29,799 nt of DNA, taken from the NCBI GenBank assembly GCA_002358575.1, contig DEPD01000196.1, positions 1 to 29,799 of the forward strand, given 5' to 3'. The first letter of the stretch is position 1. Each line of letters opens with the position of its first letter. Origin of the DNA: Lachnospiraceae bacterium UBA3401 (GTDB lineage Bacteria > Bacillota > Clostridia > Lachnospirales > Lachnospiraceae). The notes under the pieces were generated by a model, which was not told the DNA's origin, made no database searches, and saw nothing but the letters and a program-made list of their open reading frames with translations. Positions 17,366 to 24,044 of the stretch are shown here, piece after piece. The position numbers and the translations under genes are program-made.

Positions 17366-17454
17366 TTTTATACGCAGACCTGTGCGGTGGAAATAAGTTG
17401 CTAAAGCAGCGCACAGATCACACGACGAGTAGGGGAAATAACTTTCCCTACTCG
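17359..17454. repeat. Consecutive stem-loops in the convergent intergenic region
   Basis: Three further stems fill the gap: CTGCGTAT/ATACGCAG (17359-17366, 17370-17377); GACCTGTGCG/CGCACAGATC with one mismatch (17377-17386, 17410-17419) enclosing GTTGC/GCAGC; and CGAGTAGGG/CCCTACTCG (17426-17434, 17446-17454). The last lies 22 bp beyond the purH stop and may protect or end that mRNA, though it lacks a U-tract on the minus strand. Confidence 0.6.
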
Positions 17455-17461
17455 ATAACTC

Positions 17462-17479
17462 ATTTTATGACAATTCCTA
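17462..17479 (-). repeat. Copy of stop-linked GGAAYTGT motif (after purH)
   Basis: On the minus strand the purH stop TAG is part of TAGGAATTGTCATAAAAT, resembling TAAGGAATTGTAGGAAAATA at the era stop. It has two or three differences in the spacer and the same AAAAT end. Confidence 0.4.
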
Positions 17480-18652
17480 ATGGTGAAACAGCCGAATACC
17501 GGTAAAGCACATTGCCATCTGATATTTATTGCAAGTTGCAATCACATTGTCATCTCGGATAGAACCACCAGGCTGTGCAATATAACAAACACCACTTCTG
17601 TGTGCCCGCTCTACATTGTCCCCAAACGGAAAGAACGCGTCAGAACCAAGTGCTACTTCTGTCATCTGATTTAACCATGCACGTTTTTCCTCTCTCGTAA
17701 ACACTTCTGGCTTTTCTGTAAAGAATTTTTCCCAGACACCATCTGCAAGCACATCCATATAATCTTCACTCATATATACATCAATGGTATTGTCCCTGTC
17801 AGCACGCCCAATTTTTTCTTGAAAAGGCAGATGCAATACTTTAGGATTCTGACGCAAAAACCAATTGTCTGCCTTGTTTCCTGCAAGCCTTGTACAATGA
17901 ATACGTGACTGCTGCCCTGCACCAATACCAATTGCTTGTCCACCCTTCGCATAACACACAGAGTTTGACTGCGTGTACTTTAGTGTAATCATGGCTATCG
18001 CAAGATCTCTTTTGGCCTGCTCTGGAATTTCTTTATTTTCTGTCACAACATTGGCAAACAAAGAATCATCAATCACCAGTTCGTTCCTGCCCTGCTCAAA
18101 GGTAATGCCATAGACATCTTTTGTTTCCACCGGATTTGGAGTATAGTCAGAGTCAATTTTAATCACTGCATAATTTCCTTTTTTCTTAGCTTTTAAGAGT
18201 TCAAGCGCCTCCGGCTCATATCCCGGTGCAATAATCCCATCCGATACTTCCCGCTTAATCAGCTTTGCTGTGTCGACATCACACACATCAGATAGTGCAA
18301 TGAAATCACCAAAAGAAGACATTCTGTCAGCGCCTCTCGCTCTTGCATACGCACTTGCAAGCGAAGACAAATCCCCCATATCATCCACCCAGTAAATCTT
18401 TCGCTCCACTTCATTTAACGCAAGTCCCACAGCAGCTCCAGCAGGTGATACATGCTTGAAGGAAGTCGCAGCAGGAAGTCCAGTAGCTTTTTTTAGTTCT
18501 TTGACAAGCTGCCATCCATTAAACGCATCCAAAAAGTTAATATATCCGGGCTTTCCGTTCAATACTTCAATTGGCAGCTCGCCATCTTTACTGTATATTT
18601 TCGATGGTTTCTGATTGGGATTACAACCGTATTTCAATTCAAATTCTTTCAT
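17477..18652 (-). CDS. purH: AICAR transformylase, stand-alone (PurH C-domain only)
   Basis: 391 aa. Catalyses formyl transfer from 10-formyl-THF to AICAR, the ninth step of IMP synthesis. It contains AICARFT motifs: NPNQKPSKIY, TSFKHVSPAGAAVG, YTQSNSVCYAKGGQAIGIGAGQQSRIHC, SDAFFPFGDNVERA and QPGGSIRDD. The usual N-terminal IMP cyclohydrolase (MGS-like) domain of about 200 residues is absent. This is the split form known from some Clostridia; the missing activity is supplied by the gene immediately upstream. I place the start at ATG 18652 because AGGAG is 8 nt before it; the TTG at 18658 is only 2 nt from that site. The ribosome binding site overlaps the upstream gene's stop, implying coupled translation. 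Confidence 0.94.
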   Translation of the reverse strand: MKEFELKYGCNPNQKPSKIYSKDGELPIEVLNGKPGYINFLDAFNGWQLVKELKKATGLPAATSFKHVSPAGAAVGLALNEVERKIYWVDDMGDLSSLASAYARARGADRMSSFGDFIALSDVCDVDTAKLIKREVSDGIIAPGYEPEALELLKAKKKGNYAVIKIDSDYTPNPVETKDVYGITFEQGRNELVIDDSLFANVVTENKEIPEQAKRDLAIAMITLKYTQSNSVCYAKGGQAIGIGAGQQSRIHCTRLAGNKADNWFLRQNPKVLHLPFQEKIGRADRDNTIDVYMSEDYMDVLADGVWEKFFTEKPEVFTREEKRAWLNQMTEVALGSDAFFPFGDNVERAHRSGVCYIAQPGGSIRDDNVIATCNKYQMAMCFTGIRLFHH

Positions 18653-18663
18653 ATCCAACGCTC

Positions 18664-19377
18664 CTACTTATTTTTATTATAAATCTTTGACGTATATTTC
18701 CCTGTTTCAATATCAATAAACCGGATAAATAATGATACTTTATTGTCCGCATTTAGGCTATTCCATACAAGGTCGCCAAATACGTCCATATCATTTGGAA
18801 TACCGACAAGCTTGGGTTCTCCCTCAAAGCTTGGCAATGGATTGCCATCTTTCATATATGTATGAATAAAATGTCCCTCACCTGCCACTGGATTACTATA
18901 CGCATATGTAAAGCGGTTGCAGGCATCTGGATTTCCATTATTACTTTTTAAAATGGACATTGCATAGTTGTAGTTTCCATTCTCAATATGAAGAATCCCA
19001 GAAATTCTTGGTGTGTAGTTTGGCGCATCTGGCTCAAATTCCCTCATTCTAAGCGCCTGCTCAAATGTCTGCTGCTTATCCATCAATTCATAGATCGTGT
19101 CTGTCTGGTCCCCATTGGTCACAATGGTTTTGTTGCCAAGCACGCGGACTGGCGCATAGATAATCAAGCTGGGATCGCTTAACTTAGAAGGGTCAAATGC
19201 CTGTGTGCGAATGCCCTCTCCTTCCTCCACAAAAACGCGGTTTCTGCTGTTCTCACTTCTGCCCATAATAAAGTAAGCAATCGCAGCTTTTTTTCCGTCT
19301 TCTGTCTTACCGATAACAATTCCTCTGCCGGGATAGGCATTCTCCCGAAGCTCCTGCTCCAATGATAACATCTTCAA
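18664..19377 (-). CDS. purO: IMP cyclohydrolase, PurO type
   Basis: 237-aa protein of the archaeal-type IMP cyclohydrolase family (PF07826), which closes FAICAR to IMP, the last step of purine synthesis. Visible family features are the N-terminal NAYPGRGIVIGKTEDGKK and MGRSENSRNRVF, and TPRISGILH in the middle. The next gene encodes an AICARFT without its own cyclohydrolase domain, which strongly supports this role. The start is TTG 19377, with AGGAGG exactly 8 nt upstream; ATG 19371 would be 14 nt away. It follows the GH13 amylase gene by 18 bp. Confidence 0.9.
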   Translation of the reverse strand: MKMLSLEQELRENAYPGRGIVIGKTEDGKKAAIAYFIMGRSENSRNRVFVEEGEGIRTQAFDPSKLSDPSLIIYAPVRVLGNKTIVTNGDQTDTIYELMDKQQTFEQALRMREFEPDAPNYTPRISGILHIENGNYNYAMSILKSNNGNPDACNRFTYAYSNPVAGEGHFIHTYMKDGNPLPSFEGEPKLVGIPNDMDVFGDLVWNSLNADNKVSLFIRFIDIETGKYTSKIYNKNK

Positions 19378-19395
19378 CTCTAAAACCTCCTAAAA

Positions 19396-21171
19396 TTAAA
19401 TATTCTTCCTGCTTCCAAGATATCGGATACACACGCCATTGCAATGCAAAATATCTCCTTCCAGATTTCTTGAGAACATAATCTTATTGTCTTTATCTCT
19501 TGCAATCTCAATATCTTCATCACTACTATTTACAACCACTTCAAGAGTCTCTCCCCATCCCATTTTCTGAAGTTGAATCACACGCGGATTTTCATAGTCT
19601 GCTGGAAAATGGAAATTTCGCTCCCGCATCAGCGGTTCTTCTTTTCTAAGCTTAATCAATTGCTTTATAATCGAAATCTGTTCATTGTATTTGCCCTGCT
19701 CAATATCCTCCCAAGGCATACATCTGCGGCAGTCTGGATCAAAACCGCCTTCCATGCCAATCTCTGTGCCATAATAAATACAAACGCTGCCTGGCATCGT
19801 AAACAACAGCGCAAACAGACAATTATATACGTCAAGCCCACTTGTCACATTCCGAAGGCGTATTGTATCGTGCGAATCAAGCATATTAAATAGCACATCA
19901 TTGGTTTGTTGCATATAGTTTGTATAGCAACGGTTAATCATAAATTCAAAATCTTCGCCGGTAAGACTCTTGTCCAGGAAAAAGTCCTTCATACTTCCCG
20001 CAAGCGGATAATTCATAACAGAGTCAAACTCATCTCCTCGAAGCCATGGAATCGCATCATGCCATACCTCACCCAAAATATAGATATCCGGTTTAATCGC
20101 TTTTACTGCCTGTCGAAGCTGTTTACAAAATACATGCGACACTTCATTTGCCACATCCATGCGAATGCCATCCACATCATACTTTTTTACCCATTCACAG
20201 GCGACTCCAATTAGATACTCACGCACTACCGGATTGTTGGTGTTAAGTTTTGGCATTTCATCAAAAAAGGCAAATGTATACAACTGTCCTCTCTTCGCTG
20301 CATCCCACTGATTCGACAATGGCCATTCGTTAATCATAAACCAGTCAAAGTACTTGGAATCACGCCCATTTTTTAATACGTCCTGCCACGGTTTAAAGAG
20401 ATATCCACTGTGATTGAACACAGCATCCAACATCACACGGATTCCGCGCGCATGTGCCTGCTCAACAAAATTTTTCATTGTCTCATCATTTCCAAAACAA
20501 TGGTCAATTTTCTCGTAATCTGTAGTGTCGTATTTATGATTGGAAGGCGATTCATTAATTGGCGTTGTATAGATTCCGGTAATTCCCAAATCCTTTAGGT
20601 AATCCAACTTGTCCGTCATACCTTTTAAATCACCGCCATAAAAGTCATGATGTCCAACTCCGCCCTCATATTTCCAAGGCTTTGTATTTTCGGGATTTAA
20701 AGATGGATCTCCGTTACAAAACCGCTCTGGAAAAATCTGATACCACACCGTCTCATTCACCCACGCTGGCACCCTATTGATATCAACAGGATTCATCCAA
20801 GGCATGGTAAAGCACTGTCTGCTCCGCCCTTTAATCTGCATCTGCTCTTCACTGACAAACCCATCTTCAAAATAATACCAGCGCTCTGTCTCTGTCACCA
20901 GCTCAAAATAGTATTTTAAGCGCTTGAAAGCTGGTTTGATTGTTGTTGTCCACCAGAGCTGATATTTTAAACGTTTCTTAAATGGAATATTTGCCTTATC
21001 CCCCGTCCATTCTTCACCGCCGCCAAGAATGCCATTTGCAAAAGGATCTCCATAAACAATATTCACTTCTTTTACATCATATCCAGTCTTAAGATTGATA
21101 ATAAGTTGCTCCTCATCCAGCATATAGCAATAATTATCGACAGTTCTGTGGTATACTGACGCAAATTCCAT
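19396..21171 (-). CDS. Cytoplasmic GH13 amylase (neopullulanase/cyclomaltodextrinase-like)
   Basis: 591-aa glycoside hydrolase. An N-terminal beta-sandwich of about 130 residues resembles CBM34 (RWYYFEDGF). The GH13 barrel begins at WVNETVWYQIFPERFCNGD, the hallmark of the neopullulanase/maltogenic amylase subgroup (GH13_20). Catalytic residues are Asp339 in DGIRMDVANE, Glu368 in ILGEVWHD and Asp435 in MLDSHDT. There is no signal peptide, so it acts on imported maltodextrin or cyclodextrin. It follows the aldo/keto reductase gene by 39 bp and precedes purO by 18 bp. Its presence in a purine gene cluster has no obvious metabolic reason. AAAAGG precedes the start. Confidence 0.92.
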   Translation of the reverse strand: MEFASVYHRTVDNYCYMLDEEQLIINLKTGYDVKEVNIVYGDPFANGILGGGEEWTGDKANIPFKKRLKYQLWWTTTIKPAFKRLKYYFELVTETERWYYFEDGFVSEEQMQIKGRSRQCFTMPWMNPVDINRVPAWVNETVWYQIFPERFCNGDPSLNPENTKPWKYEGGVGHHDFYGGDLKGMTDKLDYLKDLGITGIYTTPINESPSNHKYDTTDYEKIDHCFGNDETMKNFVEQAHARGIRVMLDAVFNHSGYLFKPWQDVLKNGRDSKYFDWFMINEWPLSNQWDAAKRGQLYTFAFFDEMPKLNTNNPVVREYLIGVACEWVKKYDVDGIRMDVANEVSHVFCKQLRQAVKAIKPDIYILGEVWHDAIPWLRGDEFDSVMNYPLAGSMKDFFLDKSLTGEDFEFMINRCYTNYMQQTNDVLFNMLDSHDTIRLRNVTSGLDVYNCLFALLFTMPGSVCIYYGTEIGMEGGFDPDCRRCMPWEDIEQGKYNEQISIIKQLIKLRKEEPLMRERNFHFPADYENPRVIQLQKMGWGETLEVVVNSSDEDIEIARDKDNKIMFSRNLEGDILHCNGVCIRYLGSRKNI

Positions 21172-21210
21172 ATCTGTACCTTTTCCTTTCCTAATAACAT
21201 TTTCTCTTAT

Positions 21211-22245
21211 TTATCCACTTACACGCACTTTACCAGCCAGCACATTCTCATAATCCTCAAGATTTTTCTCCAAAAGTTTTGGCGTGTCAAGTCCATAAGG
21301 ACATTTGGAGGCACACAATCCGCAATGGAGGCACTCCTTAATCTTCGCCATCTCTGCCTGCCAATCTTCTCCAAGCCAGTTTGTAGACGGAGAGCGGCGC
21401 AAAAGCTGTGAAATACGCGCACAATTATTGATTTTAATACCTTGAGGGCAAGGCATACAATAGCCACATCCACGGCAAAACTCCCCTGCCAGCTCCTTCA
21501 AGTCCTTTTCATATATTTTCTGCATCTCCTCATCCATCTTTGGCATTTCCTGTTGACAGGACAAAAACTCTGCAAGCTCAGATTCTCGTTGTACTCCCCA
21601 CAAAGGCAACACGGACGGATGTTGACAAGCAAACCAGTAGCAGAGCTTTGCATTTGTCAGCAATCCGCCTGCCAATCCCTTCATGCCAAGAAAACCCATT
21701 CCTGCTTTCTCACACTTTTTGGCAAGTGCAATCTCCTTCTCCGAGGATATATATGCAAATGGAAATTGCAATGTCTCATACAGGCCACTCTCAATCGCTT
21801 CCTCCGCAACATTTAACAAATGTGCAGTGATTCCTATATGCCGAATCTTTCCTTCCTTTTTTGCCTTTATAACAGCATCATAGACACCATCTTCTTCCCA
21901 TGGTCGAAAGCACCGCGGCGCACAATGTAGCTGATAAATATCAATATAATCTGTTTTTAACAGACGCAGCGAAGTCTCCAAATCCTCAAAAACCTTCTCG
22001 CCTGTCTGTGCCGTCGTCTTTGTAGCAATATAATATTTACTTCTATCAACACCTTCCAAAGCAATGCCCAGTTTCTTCTCACTATCACTGTATGCCCTAG
22101 CCGTATCAAAAAAATTCACACCGCCGTCAAGCGCCATATGTATGAGTTTCACTGCATGTTCTATGTCAATTCGCTGAATTGGCAGCGCGCCAAAACCATT
22201 CTTATTTGCCACTATCCCCGTATTTCCAAGTCTTACTGTTACCAT
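21211..22245 (-). CDS. Aldo/keto reductase with C-terminal 4Fe-4S ferredoxin domain
   Basis: 344 aa. The N-terminal AKR barrel has the catalytic Asp/Tyr in FFDTARAYSDSEKKLG, Lys in YYIATKT and His in DIYQLHCA; it would bind NAD(P)H. The C-terminal 80 residues carry two cysteine clusters, CRGCGYCMPCPQGI and CLHCGLCASKCPYGL, able to hold two [4Fe-4S] centres. This fusion is common in anaerobes. The substrate is unknown; electron transfer between nicotinamide and ferredoxin-type centres is inferred. GGAG lies 8 nt before the ATG. It is encoded 39 bp after tetR and likely shares its promoter and control. Confidence 0.92.
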   Translation of the reverse strand: MVTVRLGNTGIVANKNGFGALPIQRIDIEHAVKLIHMALDGGVNFFDTARAYSDSEKKLGIALEGVDRSKYYIATKTTAQTGEKVFEDLETSLRLLKTDYIDIYQLHCAPRCFRPWEEDGVYDAVIKAKKEGKIRHIGITAHLLNVAEEAIESGLYETLQFPFAYISSEKEIALAKKCEKAGMGFLGMKGLAGGLLTNAKLCYWFACQHPSVLPLWGVQRESELAEFLSCQQEMPKMDEEMQKIYEKDLKELAGEFCRGCGYCMPCPQGIKINNCARISQLLRRSPSTNWLGEDWQAEMAKIKECLHCGLCASKCPYGLDTPKLLEKNLEDYENVLAGKVRVSG

Positions 22246-22284
22246 AGCCGCTTCTCCTTTGCCATTTCTGTTTGTTAATAGTTT

Positions 22285-22866
22285 CTACCTCATATAAGAA
22301 ACTACTGCCTCCACACCATACAACAATGTATTGAGTCCATCTTGATATTTATAATTCACATTCGCCGCAAGCATACTGCCAATTCCAGTCAAAAGTATCC
22401 AAATATTCTGCGCTACCCTGCTGCTGTCTGTCTCTGCACGCACACTACCAGATGTCTTTCCCTGCTCAATCAGATAAGTTAAATAATAGATTATCTCATT
22501 TTTCACACCCTTATCCGTAATTGTATAAAGTATCGTATAATATTGAAAGTAGGCATTTTTCTCATAAATATAAGTAAACATGGCCTGTATCAGCGCTATA
22601 ATATTTTCATAAAAAGAAGCCTGCGAAGTTAGAACAGTCTTTGCCTTCGCCAAAATCTCCTCGTTACATCGCTGTGCAACCATCAAATTAATCTCATCAA
22701 TATCCCGAAATCTATTGTAAATCACTCTTCTATCACAGTTTAATTCCCTGCACAGTCTTGTGATAGTCAGCGCATCCACACCTTCACGACAGCCGATATT
22801 AACTGCAAGGTTCACAATGCGCTTGCTTGTTTCATCTTCTATCCGTTTTCCCTTTGAGAATGCCAT
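22285..22866 (-). CDS. TetR-family transcriptional regulator
   Basis: 193 aa. The N-terminal TetR DNA-binding domain spans about residues 12-60, with the helix-turn-helix in LTITRLCRELNCDRRVIYNRF. The C-terminal ligand domain is helical and diverged. The start is supported by GAGGTG 7 nt upstream. It is the first gene of the run tetR-AKR-GH13-purO-purH, so it probably controls at least itself and the reductase. An imperfect dyad overlaps its promoter. The ligand is unknown. Confidence 0.88.
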   Translation of the reverse strand: MAFSKGKRIEDETSKRIVNLAVNIGCREGVDALTITRLCRELNCDRRVIYNRFRDIDEINLMVAQRCNEEILAKAKTVLTSQASFYENIIALIQAMFTYIYEKNAYFQYYTILYTITDKGVKNEIIYYLTYLIEQGKTSGSVRAETDSSRVAQNIWILLTGIGSMLAANVNYKYQDGLNTLLYGVEAVVSYMR

Positions 22867-22877
22867 TTTTTCACCTC

Positions 22878-22893
22878 ATTTTTCACAGTTCCT
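22878..22893 (-). repeat. Copy of GGAAYTGT motif in the tetR leader
   Basis: Minus strand reads AGGAACTGTGAAAAAT, immediately upstream of the tetR ribosome binding site and close to the predicted transcription start near 22894. Compare AGGAACTGTAGAAAAATA upstream of the LeuRS-like gene. Confidence 0.4.
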
Positions 22894-22929
22894 GATTATT
22901 ATCTTATCAGCTCCAACCAAAAATGGCAA
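22892..22929 (-). promoter_or_regulatory. tetR promoter with possible operator
   Basis: -35 TTGCCA (22924-22929) and -10 TAAGAT (22901-22906), 17-bp spacer. A 19-bp imperfect dyad CTGAT-N9-ATCAG (22892-22910) covers the -10 box and the probable start point, a usual place for TetR autoregulation. Confidence 0.6.
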
Positions 22930-22980
22930 GGAAATACAGAAAATATATTATTCTTAAGGAACGGTTACTTTTCACATCTG

Positions 22981-23042
22981 CACCATGCACTTGCTGCATG
23001 GTGTCGGAGCCAGCGCCAAAATGCCTGCTTGGTGGCATTTTG
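22981..23042. repeat. Paired perfect stem-loops downstream of the LeuRS-like gene
   Basis: Two 9-bp perfect stems: CACCATGCA/TGCATGGTG (22981-22989, 22995-23003; 5-nt loop) and CAAAATGCC/GGCATTTTG (23017-23025, 23034-23042; 8-nt loop), separated by a GC-rich 13-nt spacer. They lie 36 bp beyond the stop of the LeuRS-like gene and could end or stabilise its mRNA, or be a REP-like element. No long U-tract is present. Confidence 0.6.
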
Positions 23043-23077
23043 TGTGCATCAACTGCTGCAATTCACACCAGATCATC

Positions 23078-23980
23078 TTAAATCAATACGGAATCTGGCG
23101 TGGGTGTGAATTGTAACACTATTGATGACCACAATACAACAGACAAACTCGGTGCATATGGCGCTATGATCGCAATAAACTTCTGACAAAGCTCCGTCAC
23201 TTCTGGATTTTGCACCTGTTCTTCTTTCTGCTCCAACTCAAAATTATGCTCTAAGCTTCCATATGGAACAGCCATCTCAACTGCATGTGTATGAAGCCTA
23301 GTCACTATCTCTCCAATTTTCAGTTCTTTTTGATATACATTCAAAAGTTCCATCAATGCCGATACAATTTTATGGCGGTTTGACATTGTATTGCCACGTT
23401 CAATACATTTTTTTATTTTTAGGTCTGTGTTCTCCAATGCCTCTTTAAGCCTACAAATACTTTCTGTGGAGAGCATTGTCTCACTGTAATTGCCGCTCCT
23501 ATTCCACGCGTCAGCGACAAGTATCATTCTTCGGTATCTGCCAAGAAACTTGTAAATGCCTTCCAGTGCACCCTCCTGCCAACTATTATAATAGGGTGCA
23601 TCCTTCTCTTTTGGCGTCTGTTCAAACAGCAAGTACAGCCTTAGACAGTCTGTGCCATAATCCATTACCAAATCCTCATCAAACACACGTCCCCCTATCT
23701 CGTCAAGCCATTTCAATAGAGCAGTTCTGTTCTCTCGCAAATTTGCGGTGTACAGGTCCACATAATCGAGTGGATTACTTCCTCCACACAGGTCTGTGCA
23801 ATCAAGTAGGGAAGTTTTATCTTCCCCACTCATGTGCTGGATATCCGTCAGCTTTGCTGACATATTTTCTTTGGATACCCACGTGCATAGAAAACTGTCG
23901 GGGATATCACACCCCGACAGTTTCTTTGCATTATATTCAATTTCTCTATGATTCATCGGCGCCAAAATATCATTCACCAT
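23078..23980 (-). CDS. LeuRS-like truncated paralogue (class I tRNA ligase C-terminal region)
   Basis: 300-aa intact frame with a good ribosome binding site (GGAGG, 6 nt before ATG), 61 bp after leuS. Residues 98-160 resemble the end of the LeuRS catalytic core and the start of the anticodon-binding helices: DYGTDCLRLYLLF and EGIYKFLGRYRRM correspond to FGADTLRTYEMF and KGCRRFLDRVWKL of the neighbouring LeuRS. Residues 265-285 (CQKFIAIIAPYAPSL) match LILLLNPVAPHMTEELW. There is no HIGH motif, no KMSKS motif and no editing domain, so it cannot activate leucine. The first 97 residues are unrelated or very diverged. Possible roles are tRNA binding, a LeuRS accessory or a decaying duplicate. Codons 20-30 encode a perfect terminator-like hairpin. 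Confidence 0.7.
   Translation of the reverse strand: MVNDILAPMNHREIEYNAKKLSGCDIPDSFLCTWVSKENMSAKLTDIQHMSGEDKTSLLDCTDLCGGSNPLDYVDLYTANLRENRTALLKWLDEIGGRVFDEDLVMDYGTDCLRLYLLFEQTPKEKDAPYYNSWQEGALEGIYKFLGRYRRMILVADAWNRSGNYSETMLSTESICRLKEALENTDLKIKKCIERGNTMSNRHKIVSALMELLNVYQKELKIGEIVTRLHTHAVEMAVPYGSLEHNFELEQKEEQVQNPEVTELCQKFIAIIAPYAPSLSVVLWSSIVLQFTPTPDSVLI
23891..23923 (-). terminator. Terminator-like hairpin inside the start of the LeuRS-like gene
   Basis: Perfect 12-bp inverted repeat AAACTGTCGGGG (23892-23903) and CCCCGACAGTTT (23912-23923), 8-nt loop. On the minus strand it is followed by TTTTCTAT partly from the stem. It lies 119 nt after the leuS stop and covers codons 20-30 of the next gene. 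It may end most leuS transcripts. Confidence 0.6.
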
Positions 23981-23990
23981 TTTTGCCTCC

Positions 23991-24044
23991 GGTATTTTTC
24001 TACAGTTCCTAAGGAGCTATTTATCCATTGAATACAGTTCATTA
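23991..24044 (-). repeat. Two GGAAYTGT-type motifs between leuS and the LeuRS-like gene
   Basis: Minus strand: leuS TAA is followed at once by TGAACTGTATT (24031-24044), and 20 nt later AGGAACTGTAGAAAAATACC occurs (23991-24010), just before the GGAGG of the LeuRS-like gene. The second is nearly identical to the string at the rtcB stop. Confidence 0.45.

Noticed and set aside
23078..24041. Frameshifted C-terminal end of leuS
   Set aside because: leuS itself is complete at 804 aa with its normal C-terminus; the 300-aa frame duplicates the core and anticodon-binding regions, so it is a separate gene.
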